From: CAYMEV01 sp964431655 [NCBI: uncultured bacterium]
Lineage (GTDB): Bacteria; CAYMEV01
Direction: 5' to 3'
Length of the DNA stretch: 14,517 nucleotides
Assembly: GCA_964431655.1 (NCBI GenBank)
Contig: CAYSKJ010000067.1
Span: 1,194 to 15,710 of the forward strand
Shown: one piece after another, positions 6,459 to 14,287 of the stretch
Layout: the number at the start of each line of letters is the position of its first letter
How positions within the stretch are numbered: the first letter of the stretch is position 1
Program-made: the position numbers and the translations under genes
Notes under the pieces: model-generated
The model's database searches: none
What the model was told of the DNA's origin: nothing
What the model saw: the letters and a program-made list of their open reading frames with translations, nothing else

Positions 6459-8105
6459 TCAGTAATAAAGAACGCTCTCAGGAAATGAAAAATGCTTCGG
6501 ATCACCCCTGAAATCATATAGTCTTGAGAGCAGATAGAGGGCACGGTGGTACATGGATCTGGCAAATTCATCGTTGAGGTGGAAGCGGGTGGAGGTCAGG
6601 AGAGACCTTATAATGCCCAGGGTCATTCTGTAATTAAAGGTTTCATCATTATTCTCCAGGGCAAAAGAGCGGGTAAATTCAAAGAAGCTCCTTGCGGTAT
6701 AGTCTATTTTACGCCGGAATCTTTTGTCAAAGCGTGGGACCCTGTAGTTTGACACCAGAAAGACGGCTGAGTCCTGTATATAATCGCTTTGGGCGGATCG
6801 GTGGAGGTCCACGTAATGTATCTTTTTATCTGAGATATTGCAGATGATATTGTCTATATTGAAATCACCGTGAATGAATACCGTAAAGGGTACCGTTATG
6901 CTTTTTTCTGCTTGCATGGCATGCCTTAGAAGTTCCTTGAAGGAGGGTTCTTTCAGATGCCCTATATGTCTTTCAGGGCTGTCGAAATCCGGGTGTACCT
7001 TGAGGATGTCGTCCATTCTTCTGTTCAGCTGGGAAAACAGGGAGGATCTGGGATGGCCGGGGGATTTTGTCCCGGACCACAGGGACCGGCAGTGGCTGAT
7101 GAGAAGGTTTATGGCCTTTTTTAAGTGGCTGAAGTCCTTTTTAAGGAGTATTTCCTGGAAGGTCAGGCCTTCCAGCTTTTCAAGGAGGAGAGATGCATTC
7201 AGACTGTGTATGTGGAGCCCGTGAACCTCCGGGGGTGTGCCGGGAGAAAGCTCCTTCCATTTTAATATATTATGGTATTCCTTTTCAATTTTATATCTCT
7301 TGCCTTCTTTGAAGATGATTTCCCTTTTATCCCCCTCTCTGTCGGACAGCTGTACTATGCCAATCTTGCAGCCTGACTTCGTCTCGCCGATGGACTCAAA
7401 GGAGAAATCCGGGTCAGGATAGTCGTATTCTGTTGATTCAAGGCTTTCGCCAAGGGCATGGATCTGGTGGATCTTCAGCTTTTCCCCGATTATTGAGCTT
7501 ATAATTGCTTCGCCGATATTCAGGAGAGAATCGCCTATTCTTTCAAGATAACGCAGAATAAAAAGGGTTGTAAGAAGGTTCTGAATCTCCCTGTGTTCAT
7601 GAAGCTCTTTGAGTATGGCCTCAAAATTGGTCTTATACAGTATGTCAAGGCTGTATTCACTGTGGCATATGTCAATGGCAAGGAACATGTCATTCCTGAA
7701 TACAGCGTCAGGAATGATGCTGAATACTGTATTTATCTCATCAAAGAAGGCTTTGCAGTCATAATTTTTTATAAAACTGGGATCATTGAAATACTGTATC
7801 TGGTTCACTATATTAACGCAGAAATCACCGATTCTCTCAAGGTTGGCTGTTATGATAATAATGGATTTTGCGAAATCCATGAGCCTTTTGCTGTCTGAGC
7901 TGGCAGGTATCATGCCGAGATAGACCTTTTTTTCTATTATGCCTTTGAGATTATCTATATGGTCATCCCTGAGCATAACCCTTTCCAGGAGGCTGTCTGC
8001 AGGATTATCAAGAGAATAGAGGGCATCTTCCAGCTGTTTGCTTACCTCTATTATAAGAAACCTGAAATTATCCTCTATCTCTGAGAGAAGTTCCTGGATT
8101 GCCAT
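6459..8105 (-). CDS. PhoU-PhoU-aminoglycoside phosphotransferase-like kinase fusion
   Basis: The 548-residue protein has two PhoU-type helical repeats (about 1-105 and 110-210), each carrying the metal-binding E-R-I-G-D motif (NLERIGDFCVNI at 90-94, YLERIGDSLLNIGE at 189-193). A linker of about 20 residues leads to an APH/choline-kinase-fold domain (about 240-548). Kinase features are a candidate ATP lysine K266 (IIFKEG), E275 in the following helix, the catalytic loop H412-G-D414-F-N-I-D-N419, and the metal-binding D433 (HYVDLHRSAQS). PhoU proteins sense phosphate status with PstB/PhoR, and APH-fold kinases phosphorylate small molecules or proteins. The fusion suggests a kinase gated by phosphate or metal, or by docking through the helical bundle. 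ATG follows the amphi-Trp stop by three bases, so translation is probably coupled. I know of no name for this architecture. Confidence 0.85.
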   Translation of the reverse strand: MAIQELLSEIEDNFRFLIIEVSKQLEDALYSLDNPADSLLERVMLRDDHIDNLKGIIEKKVYLGMIPASSDSKRLMDFAKSIIIITANLERIGDFCVNIVNQIQYFNDPSFIKNYDCKAFFDEINTVFSIIPDAVFRNDMFLAIDICHSEYSLDILYKTNFEAILKELHEHREIQNLLTTLFILRYLERIGDSLLNIGEAIISSIIGEKLKIHQIHALGESLESTEYDYPDPDFSFESIGETKSGCKIGIVQLSDREGDKREIIFKEGKRYKIEKEYHNILKWKELSPGTPPEVHGLHIHSLNASLLLEKLEGLTFQEILLKKDFSHLKKAINLLISHCRSLWSGTKSPGHPRSSLFSQLNRRMDDILKVHPDFDSPERHIGHLKEPSFKELLRHAMQAEKSITVPFTVFIHGDFNIDNIICNISDKKIHYVDLHRSAQSDYIQDSAVFLVSNYRVPRFDKRFRRKIDYTARSFFEFTRSFALENNDETFNYRMTLGIIRSLLTSTRFHLNDEFARSMYHRALYLLSRLYDFRGDPKHFSFPESVLYY

Positions 8106-8108
8106 TTT

Positions 8109-8348
8109 TTAATTTTTACCTGGACCTTTCCACGAGAATGACAGTTCAAGCCTTTCTGTATTACCGGATGCATCTGATCTTATTTCCATTTTAATAAGGT
8201 CTCCCGGGCACAGGACCAGGTGCTTCCCCGAAGTATTAAGAATGATCTCGTTATTTTCGAAACCGTCTTTTAAGGCTTTGAGATACTTTATAACAGTGTT
8301 CTTATCCTGGTAAGACTCAAAATGGAATGCGCTTTTTTCTTTTGCCAT
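8109..8348 (-). CDS. amphi-Trp domain small protein
   Basis: This 79-residue single-domain protein matches the amphi-Trp pattern as I remember it (TIGR04354 type): an N-terminal helix region (YQDKNTVIKYLKALKDGF), short alternating strands (IILNTSGKHLVLCPGDLIKM), and a final strand with the namesake tryptophan, LELSFSWK (W73). The family is named for amphipathic strands and this Trp, and is one of the components that gave the GAK cassette its name, beside an ATP-grasp enzyme and a kinase. It may serve as a substrate, carrier or chaperone in that system, but this is not established. It starts at ATG about nine bases after GGGAG, 12 bases after the PHP gene, and three bases before the kinase. 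There is no signal peptide. Confidence 0.75.
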   Translation of the reverse strand: MAKEKSAFHFESYQDKNTVIKYLKALKDGFENNEIILNTSGKHLVLCPGDLIKMEIRSDASGNTERLELSFSWKGPGKN

Positions 8349-8360
8349 GCCTGATTCTCC

Positions 8361-9503
8361 CTAATTTAATCTGCTTTTATATTCCTCTATTATATACTCT
8401 TTGGTTAAGCCTGCTTTACGGATGCTTTCCATTATGGCAGGATCGCTCCAGCCGTCCTGTATGCCTATCTCCCTGCCTGCTTTGGTACTGTCCTGCAGTC
8501 TTGGGAGCCTGAGCTTCTCGCTCATGTGGGTATCATCACCCATAAAGGTCAGAATATTCTTCTTTGATGCATGAAGCATATTCTGCCTGTTCACTGCATT
8601 AATCAGGAAATCCGAGTACTGCCTGGACTGGGGGTTCCATACCTCATAGCCGTCGATGTCATAATCAGCAAGAAGCACAGGCCAGAACTGCTCGGGGTGG
8701 GGGACTATTATTCCGCCGTTAAGGTGCCTTGCTTCTTCGATTATCTCATGGGTATCATAGAAATACTCAAGGTTGAATTCTGCCTTTACTATCTTTTTAA
8801 GCTCGCTCAGGAAAAACTGACACCTGTTGATAATAAGGGAATCATATCTGTCCCTGAGGCAGTCGAAAAAATCCCTGACTATCCTGTTTTTTTTCATTTC
8901 AACAGTAAGCCCTGAATCGTTTTTGTCCAGGAGCTCTTTTATAATATTCATATAATGCCTTATAAAGCCTATTATCTTTTGGGTCGAGCCGGTTGCGGAT
9001 GCAGCCTTCTGCACCCTGTTTTCCCAGCGGGGGTCAATGATCGAATCTATATATTCATAGAGCTGGGTTGACCGGTATTTATGGGTGTGCTCCAGCATGG
9101 AACAAAGGGATGAAGCCTTCTGCAGCCGGTCTGCCCTTAGATGTATCAGAAGCTGTATCTTGCGGTTGAATTCCCTGGAGAAGCAGTCTACCTCGACCCC
9201 TGCATAGTCATCCCAGGTTATAAGGACATTATGCTGGGTAGGGATAATCAGAGCATCCCTTATATTGGGAAAGGTACTGTAAATGCGCGTCCTTATAAGG
9301 TCCAGGGGTATGAACTCAGGATGCCAGTGAACAGCCATTACCGATGTGCACTCTGGTCTTATAAAAGAGGGGGTCTTTATTATCTCCTTCTGTCTTTCAT
9401 TAAGCCCGGTGTCTATAATTTCCCTGAATATCTCTTCATCTTCAGCAGAAGCATGGGGATTCAGGGCTTCAAGCCTTATTTCCTGAGTAATGTGTTTATC
9501 CAT
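8361..9503 (-). CDS. PHP-like metal-dependent hydrolase
   Basis: This 380-residue cytosolic protein has metal-ligand motifs in PHP order: H59-x-H61 (AVHWHPEF), a histidine after a hydrophobic strand (IIVPHPEQFWP, H269), YEVWNPQSRQYS, and a terminal D324-x-H326 (FMGDDTHMSEK). PHP enzymes hydrolyse phosphoesters with two or three metals. A long helical insertion between about 115 and 245 separates the first and last motifs and may form a lid or partner-binding domain. I prefer the ATG at 9501-9503, which shares one base with the yggS stop (TGATG). A TTG just upstream would add one residue. It ends at TAG, 12 bases before the amphi-Trp gene. Its position at the head of the GAK-like cassette suggests it acts on the product or substrate of that system. 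The exact family and substrate are not recognised. Confidence 0.7.
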   Translation of the reverse strand: MDKHITQEIRLEALNPHASAEDEEIFREIIDTGLNERQKEIIKTPSFIRPECTSVMAVHWHPEFIPLDLIRTRIYSTFPNIRDALIIPTQHNVLITWDDYAGVEVDCFSREFNRKIQLLIHLRADRLQKASSLCSMLEHTHKYRSTQLYEYIDSIIDPRWENRVQKAASATGSTQKIIGFIRHYMNIIKELLDKNDSGLTVEMKKNRIVRDFFDCLRDRYDSLIINRCQFFLSELKKIVKAEFNLEYFYDTHEIIEEARHLNGGIIVPHPEQFWPVLLADYDIDGYEVWNPQSRQYSDFLINAVNRQNMLHASKKNILTFMGDDTHMSEKLRLPRLQDSTKAGREIGIQDGWSDPAIMESIRKAGLTKEYIIEEYKSRLN

Positions 9504-10198
9504 CAATTATTTTCAAATATTTTTGAACCCACTCTGATAATGGTGGCTCCCTCTTCCACGGCAATCCTGTAATCATTGCTCATGCCCATGGACAGCTGGC
9601 AGTTAAACCCGTGAAAAGCTAATTTTTCCAGGCTTCTGGAGATATCCGCCAGTGTCCTGAAAACCCTGACAATCTTGTTATAATCAGCGGTATAAGGGGC
9701 CATGGTCATAAGGCCCTTTACCCTGAGGCAGGTTTTGGATGGTATCAGGCCTTCAAGTTCCCTGAGATCGGATGTGTTGAACCCGTATTTGCTTTCTTCT
9801 CCGGATACATTGAATTCAAGCAGAATGTCCTGCACATGGCCTGTCTTTTTGCAGTAGGAATCAAGAAAGTTCAAAAGCCTTAAAGAGTCCACTGAATGTA
9901 TAAGCTCGGCCTTGCCTGCTATATATTTGTATTTGTTAGACTGAAGATGCCCTATCATATGCCACCTTAGGTCCGGATAATCCCGGAAGGCTTCCATTTT
10001 TTCAGAAAGCTCCTGTATCCTGTTTTCCCCCAGGAGAAAATGGCCGGAGTCTGCTACAGCCTTGATTTCATCCATGCTTCTGGTTTTGGTGACCACTACC
10101 AGCTTACAGCTGTGAGGGGCCCTGCCCTTCTGCTCAAGGATCTCTCTGACCTCGGCTTTGATTTTAGAGATGTTCGCGGGGATATGGGCATATTTCAT
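9503..10198 (-). CDS. yggS: YggS/PLPBP family PLP-binding protein
   Basis: The 231-residue protein matches the YggS (PROSC/PLPHP) family along its whole length. It forms a TIM-barrel like the N-domain of alanine racemase and holds pyridoxal 5'-phosphate by a Schiff base to K38 (LVVVTKTRS). Other family marks are LLGENRIQE, WHMIGHLQSNK, IHSVDS, the LLEFNVSGEESKYGF strand, GLMTMAP and the LSMGMSNDYRIAVEEGAT phosphate-binding region, then IRVGSKIF. It is not catalytic. It buffers free PLP and affects amino-acid and vitamin B6 metabolism. The ATG overlaps the stop of the membrane-protein gene (ATGA), and its TGA overlaps the PHP gene start, so it sits firmly inside the operon. The length is normal for the family. 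Confidence 0.95.
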   Translation of the reverse strand: MKYAHIPANISKIKAEVREILEQKGRAPHSCKLVVVTKTRSMDEIKAVADSGHFLLGENRIQELSEKMEAFRDYPDLRWHMIGHLQSNKYKYIAGKAELIHSVDSLRLLNFLDSYCKKTGHVQDILLEFNVSGEESKYGFNTSDLRELEGLIPSKTCLRVKGLMTMAPYTADYNKIVRVFRTLADISRSLEKLAFHGFNCQLSMGMSNDYRIAVEEGATIIRVGSKIFENN

Positions 10199-10692
10199 TT
10201 TATCTCTTCTTCAAGGTTTTTTCCTGTATCAAAGTTATGGACCGTGAATCCTTCACCGGTTTTTGATATATGAAGTATTACATTCCTGCCCCTCAGACCG
10301 TCTCCGAATACTATCACTCGTCTATCACCATATAGGCCGGCTACTGTGCCTTTCTGAGGTACAGCAAGGACTCTTATAACCAGGCTGAGGGTATATTCTC
10401 CAGGGGCGGTCTTTCTGATTTTCCTGTATCTTAAATATACTTCAGGGAATCCATAGTTTTCAAAAAAGCTGGTAAGATATCTTTTTACATCCTCCGGGCC
10501 TACCTGGTTATTTTCATAAAATTCCCTGGCAAGATTATTTACCAGGGTCTCCACATCCTTTGCCTCAAAGGAGTTTTTTAAGAACTCGGCATAGGTCCTG
10601 GCTTCGGATTTAAAAAGAAGAGAGATTATGAATATCAGCACAACTGCAGAGGGGAGCAGGAAAACTATGAGATTAAAGGTTTTTCTGGTCAT
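10195..10692 (-). CDS. small single-pass membrane-anchored protein, unknown function
   Basis: This is a 165-residue protein. A short basic N-terminus (MTRK) precedes one hydrophobic helix at about 7-27 (NLIVFLLPSAVVLIFIISLL), so the rest probably lies outside the cytoplasmic membrane. The soluble part has a helical segment (about 31-75) and then strands (YRKIRKTAPGEYTLSLVIR, RRVIVFGDGLRGRNVILHI), vaguely like a small alpha+beta cone-shaped domain. I do not recognise a family. An open frame extends upstream to 10896, but that part reads as the shadow of pgeF, so I chose the ATG at 10690-10692. This gives a 20-base overlap with pgeF; the stop overlaps yggS by four bases. Genes on both sides are housekeeping, so it is probably envelope-related. 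Confidence 0.7.
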   Translation of the reverse strand: MTRKTFNLIVFLLPSAVVLIFIISLLFKSEARTYAEFLKNSFEAKDVETLVNNLAREFYENNQVGPEDVKRYLTSFFENYGFPEVYLRYRKIRKTAPGEYTLSLVIRVLAVPQKGTVAGLYGDRRVIVFGDGLRGRNVILHISKTGEGFTVHNFDTGKNLEEEIK

Positions 10693-11479
10693 CACTGGAA
10701 AGGCTGATGAAATTAAGAAGCCTGGACATACTGTTGTCCCTCCTGCTGGAGAAGAAGAGGTCTTTACTGCAGCAGGTACAGCGGTCAATGATCTCAATGT
10801 TCTCAGGGGGAATTTTCTCCTGGATGAAACTCTCCCGGACTGCCCCGGGCAGATCGAAGAACAGCCTGCTGCCGTCTTCCCGGAAAAAGGTATCAAGCCT
10901 GGGACCGAATATGGACCTGAATTTATACCTTATTTCTTCCTTCACTTCATAGCAGCACGAGTGGATGCATGGCCCCACAGAAACGAGGATATCACCGGCT
11001 TCTATTTTCATCTGCTGGAATTTCTCAGCAGTTTTTGATATTATTCCGGCAAGGAGGCTTTTCCATCCGCAGTGAAGCGCAGAAATGAAGGCGGAGCTCT
11101 TATTTACAATAAATATCGGGGCGCAGTCGGCGGTAAGGATATTGAGTATAATGTCCCTGCTGGTCGTTATAGCCCCGTCATATCCGGAAAGGGTGGACAT
11201 TCCAGGTATATCTTTTATTACTGCAATTTCACTCTTATGGGGCTGGCTCATGAAAATGGGTTTTTTGTGAAGAAGGCCGAAGCTGTCTGCAATAAGCTCA
11301 TACATCAAAAAACTGCTGGTTTTAATGGACGGCCTGTTGGACATGTCCAGCTCTATAGGGGTATTATCCGATAATCTGCCTTTTTTTGTCAGGAAGCCGC
11401 ATGTAATATTGGCATTGAACTTCTTAAAGAGCGGGCTTTCAAAATATGAAACTGTCTTTTTTTGTACCGGCTCAAGCAT
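10673..11479 (-). CDS. pgeF: PgeF/YfiH laccase-domain protein (peptidoglycan editing factor)
   Basis: This 268-residue member of the DUF152/YfiH family has the three metal ligands in order: H81 (SQPHKSEI), C119 (ILTADCAPIFI) and H136 (SALHCGWKSL). VSVGPCIHSCCYEV and, near the end, the CTCCSKDLFFSSRRD motif complete the family pattern. Family members are described as purine-nucleoside processing enzymes and as an editing factor that keeps non-canonical residues such as serine out of peptidoglycan precursors; the older name is polyphenol oxidase. The ATG overlaps the phosphohexomutase stop by eight bases, and there is a 20-base overlap with the membrane-protein gene, so it is co-translated with both. 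The length is normal for the family. The protein is predicted to be cytosolic. Confidence 0.93.
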   Translation of the reverse strand: MLEPVQKKTVSYFESPLFKKFNANITCGFLTKKGRLSDNTPIELDMSNRPSIKTSSFLMYELIADSFGLLHKKPIFMSQPHKSEIAVIKDIPGMSTLSGYDGAITTSRDIILNILTADCAPIFIVNKSSAFISALHCGWKSLLAGIISKTAEKFQQMKIEAGDILVSVGPCIHSCCYEVKEEIRYKFRSIFGPRLDTFFREDGSRLFFDLPGAVRESFIQEKIPPENIEIIDRCTCCSKDLFFSSRRDNSMSRLLNFISLSSDDQKNL

Positions 11480-12839
11480 TTTTCAGTATCTCCAGTTTCT
11501 CGTTCAATACCCTGGCAAACAGTTCCTGGTATTTATCCAGGTCCTCGGGGGTATAGGCCTCAAAACGCATTACCAGGACAGGCTGGGTATTGGAGGGCCG
11601 CAGGAGCCCCCATCCGTTTTCAAAGCTTACCCTTACGCCGTCGATGTCTATTATGCTGTATTCTTTTCTGAAGTGTTCTGTAACCAGTTCGACAGCCCTG
11701 AATTTGATATCCTCGGGGCAGTCAATACGTATCTCGGGGGTGGAGAAGGTTCTGGGCAGGCTGTCCTTGAATTTGCCAAGGGTCTTGCTGGTGTTTGAGA
11801 GAATCTCAACAAGCCTCATGGCGCTGTACACAGCATCATCATATCCGAAATACCTGTCGGCAAAGAAAAGGTGCCCGCTCATCTCTCCCGCAAGGACTGA
11901 TTTTTCTTCTTTCATCCTGGCTTTAATGAGGGAGTGGCCTGCTTTCCACATTATTGCCTGAGCCCCCGCCTTCTTTATTTCATTATAGAGGTTCATTGAA
12001 CATTTCACTTCCCCGATAATCTTAGCGTCCCTGTTTTTCTCTATTATATCCATCGCAAAGAAAAGAAGCAGTTCGTCACCCCAGATTATCCTGCCGTATT
12101 CATCCACAGCTCCCAGACGGTCTGCATCACCGTCAAAGGCGATGCCGAGGTCAGCCTTTTCGCTTTTTACCTTTTCAATAAGGGTAGTGAGGTTTTTCTC
12201 CACGGTAGGGTCGGGGTGATGGTTGGGAAAATTGCCGTCCATTACGCAGAAGAGCTCGGTAACATCATGATTAAAATGATTAAGGACATCGCCTGCGATT
12301 ATGGAGCCGGTTCCGTTTCCGCAGTCCACAACTATTTTTATCTTCTTTTTGAAGCTGAAATGCTGGTACAGATACTCCCGGTAGTCTGCCAGCAGATTAT
12401 ATACCTCTTCTTTTCCGCAGCATATGGGCTTAATGAAATCCCTTTTTTCTATAATTTCTGCCAGTTCCTGGATCTGCCGGCCGTAGAGCCCTTCTTTGCC
12501 GATGCAGACCTTGAGGCCGTTATATTCGGGAGGGTTATGGCTTCCGGTTATCATTATACCTCCGTCCACATCAAGGCTGTGGAGGCCGTAGTAGAGCACA
12601 GGGGTAGGGACAGTGCTGATATTGACCACATTTATGCCTGATGACATTATACCCTCGATAAGGTAGTTATAAACCGCATCAGAGCTGTTCCGGCAGTCTC
12701 TTCCTATGGCTACCCTCTTTCCGCCGGCATCGGCAATCTTTTTTGCAAATGCCCTTCCAATGTCCGATACGGTTTCCTGGGTCAGATCATCGGGAAAAAT
12801 GCCCCTGATATCGTATTCCCGGAAGATATGAGTATTCAT
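11472..12839 (-). CDS. manB: phosphomannomutase/phosphoglucomutase
   Basis: The 455-residue alpha-D-phosphohexomutase interconverts hexose 6-phosphate and 1-phosphate, feeding GDP-mannose or UDP-glucose for surface polysaccharide and glycan synthesis. All four domain signatures are present: phosphoserine S100 (MITGSHNPPEYNG), the magnesium loop DGDADR at 236-241, the sugar-specificity loop GEMSGH at 318-323 and the phosphate-binding RPSNTQP at 414-420. GEMSGH is typical of the bifunctional AlgC/ManB group, not of glucosamine mutase. ATG is preceded by a strong AGGAGG five bases upstream and a sigma70-like promoter, making this the first gene of the operon. It ends at TGA overlapping pgeF. Whether it prefers mannose or glucose phosphate cannot be told, so the symbol is the generic one. 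Confidence 0.93.
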   Translation of the reverse strand: MNTHIFREYDIRGIFPDDLTQETVSDIGRAFAKKIADAGGKRVAIGRDCRNSSDAVYNYLIEGIMSSGINVVNISTVPTPVLYYGLHSLDVDGGIMITGSHNPPEYNGLKVCIGKEGLYGRQIQELAEIIEKRDFIKPICCGKEEVYNLLADYREYLYQHFSFKKKIKIVVDCGNGTGSIIAGDVLNHFNHDVTELFCVMDGNFPNHHPDPTVEKNLTTLIEKVKSEKADLGIAFDGDADRLGAVDEYGRIIWGDELLLFFAMDIIEKNRDAKIIGEVKCSMNLYNEIKKAGAQAIMWKAGHSLIKARMKEEKSVLAGEMSGHLFFADRYFGYDDAVYSAMRLVEILSNTSKTLGKFKDSLPRTFSTPEIRIDCPEDIKFRAVELVTEHFRKEYSIIDIDGVRVSFENGWGLLRPSNTQPVLVMRFEAYTPEDLDKYQELFARVLNEKLEILKNA

Positions 12840-12844
12840 ATGCC

Positions 12845-12850
12845 CCTCCT
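12845..12850 (-). promoter_or_regulatory. strong Shine-Dalgarno for phosphohexomutase
   Basis: A perfect AGGAGG lies five bases before the ATG at 12837-12839. It is the clearest ribosome-binding site in the window and fixes the start of the first operon gene. Confidence 0.85.
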
Positions 12851-12874
12851 ATGAAATTGCAAATACTTTAGGAT

Positions 12875-12903
12875 AATATTAAACCCTAAAAATATTAAGT
12901 CAA
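12875..12903 (-). promoter_or_regulatory. sigma70-like promoter of the eight-gene operon
   Basis: On the minus strand TTGACT (12898-12903, five of six consensus bases) is followed by exactly 17 bases and AATATT (12875-12880, four of six). It lies in the 121-base gap between cca and the phosphohexomutase, the only sizeable gap before 5583. Transcription would start around 12868, giving a leader of about 30 bases. No operator was recognised. Confidence 0.55.
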
Positions 12904-12960
12904 AGAAAAATTAGCTTGCGGAAAACCCTGATATGGATTAGATGCGCTTTTCTCCAGGCT

Positions 12961-14280
12961 TTAGCGGGTATTGCCGAGGCAGTATTTTCCCCTGACAAAA
13001 TTCATTGCTTCTTCCCGCCTGTGAATCTTCTTTTCCAGCTGAAGGTCATATATCTTTTTGAGTATTCTGGAGAATGCAGGCCCTTTTTCAATGCCCAGGC
13101 TAATCAGGTCCCTGCCGGTTATTAGAGGTTTTGGAAATGCTTCCCGGGAAAACCGCAGGTATGCATTCAGTGCATCATAAAAGGGGTCCATATCCCGGCT
13201 GTCTGCCAGTAACTGGAGGCGCAGAAGCTCAATATGCAGAAGGATATTATTCTTCATGAAAAACCTTATGGTGCCTGCCTTATTATAATCCCGGGCATTG
13301 AGCAGGTAATTACGGTTTTCAATCAGGTCTGCGGTTTGAGATATAATTTTCTTCTGGAAGCGCAGTCTATCAAGCACTGATTTTGCCTGCAGGGATAAAG
13401 ATTCAGACATTTTGCCGGTGTTTAGCAGAATTATGGCAAATATAAGCTCAAGGGTGTCTTTATATGTATTATTGTCAAGCATATACAGCATCTTGTCAAA
13501 CAGGGAAGAGGACTTATTTTCTGAGGGGATATCCTTCAGTTCCAGTATTTCGGGGATTATACGGCCAAGCAGGCCGGACCTGTCAAACAGAATCATAAAA
13601 TCCGAAGGCCGGGGGTTTTTTAGAAGGGCCTTTTTGAGCTCTTCGCAAATCCTTTCCCTGCTTACCGTTTTTATGCCTTCATTTTCCTTTATTATAGCCT
13701 GGAAGGTATCATTATCCATTTCAAAACCCAGTACGGCAGAGAACCTGACTGCCCTGAGCATCCTCAGCCTGTCCTCGCTTATCCTGGAGAAGGGATCCCC
13801 TATTGCCCTGATGATGCGTTTTTTTATGTCCTGTATCCCGCCTACATAGTCTATGATCCTGCCCTCCAGGGGATCATAGAAAAGACCGTTTATGGTAAAA
13901 TCCCTTCTGCCTGCATCAATCTCCGGCTCTGCAAAGGATATGGACTTCGGGCGCCTTCCGTCTATGTAGTCATCGTCTTTCCTGAAGGAAGCGACCTGGT
14001 ACTGGTGCCTGTCAATCAATACAATTATCACCCCGAACTGGACTCCAACCTCTATGGTGTGCCTGAACATCTTTTTTACAATATCCGGGGACGCGCTGGA
14101 GGCAATGTCTATATCCATGTCATGGCCGAAGGGCTTTTTTATCAGCAGGTCCCTGACGAATCCCCCGGCTATATAGGCTGTGTACCCGTTGTCCTTAAGT
14201 TTGGCAAGAATTTTGAGGGCGTTTTTATATACGGGCTGTTTCCGGGTCTCAGGAGGCGGAGAGAAATTTATAAACTGCAA
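12961..14280 (-). CDS. cca: CCA tRNA nucleotidyltransferase / poly(A) polymerase family
   Basis: This 439-residue class II nucleotidyltransferase, by similarity, adds or repairs the 3' CCA of tRNA using CTP and ATP. The order of motifs is AGGFVRDLLIKKPFGHDMDI (GG at 39-40, R43-D44, catalytic aspartates 54 and 56), RRDFTINGLFYDP at 125-137 (nucleotide-selection region), GGIQDIKKRIIRAIGDP and SEDRLRMLRAVRF (neck), and ERICEELKKAL. The C-terminal region LITGRDLISLGIEKGP is typical of the body and tail. The start is TTG at 14278-14280: an in-frame TAA touches it directly upstream and there is no ATG before the conserved fold. It lies seven bases after the preceding gene, so the two are probably co-transcribed. 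A CC-adding, A-adding or poly(A) specialist cannot be excluded by sequence alone. Confidence 0.9.
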   Translation of the reverse strand: MQFINFSPPPETRKQPVYKNALKILAKLKDNGYTAYIAGGFVRDLLIKKPFGHDMDIDIASSASPDIVKKMFRHTIEVGVQFGVIIVLIDRHQYQVASFRKDDDYIDGRRPKSISFAEPEIDAGRRDFTINGLFYDPLEGRIIDYVGGIQDIKKRIIRAIGDPFSRISEDRLRMLRAVRFSAVLGFEMDNDTFQAIIKENEGIKTVSRERICEELKKALLKNPRPSDFMILFDRSGLLGRIIPEILELKDIPSENKSSSLFDKMLYMLDNNTYKDTLELIFAIILLNTGKMSESLSLQAKSVLDRLRFQKKIISQTADLIENRNYLLNARDYNKAGTIRFFMKNNILLHIELLRLQLLADSRDMDPFYDALNAYLRFSREAFPKPLITGRDLISLGIEKGPAFSRILKKIYDLQLEKKIHRREEAMNFVRGKYCLGNTR

Positions 14281-14287
14281 TTATAAG

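Noticed and set aside
10693-10896. Upstream extension of the membrane-protein frame
   Set aside because: The added residues are low-complexity Ser/Pro/Arg text lying entirely within pgeF in another phase, and a natural Met followed by a transmembrane helix occurs at 10692.
12904-12960. GGAGAAAA...TTTTCC pairing followed by a T-rich run after cca
   Set aside because: The stem is AT-rich with a bulge and a loop over 20 bases, and the T-run is broken and distant. It is not convincing as an intrinsic terminator.
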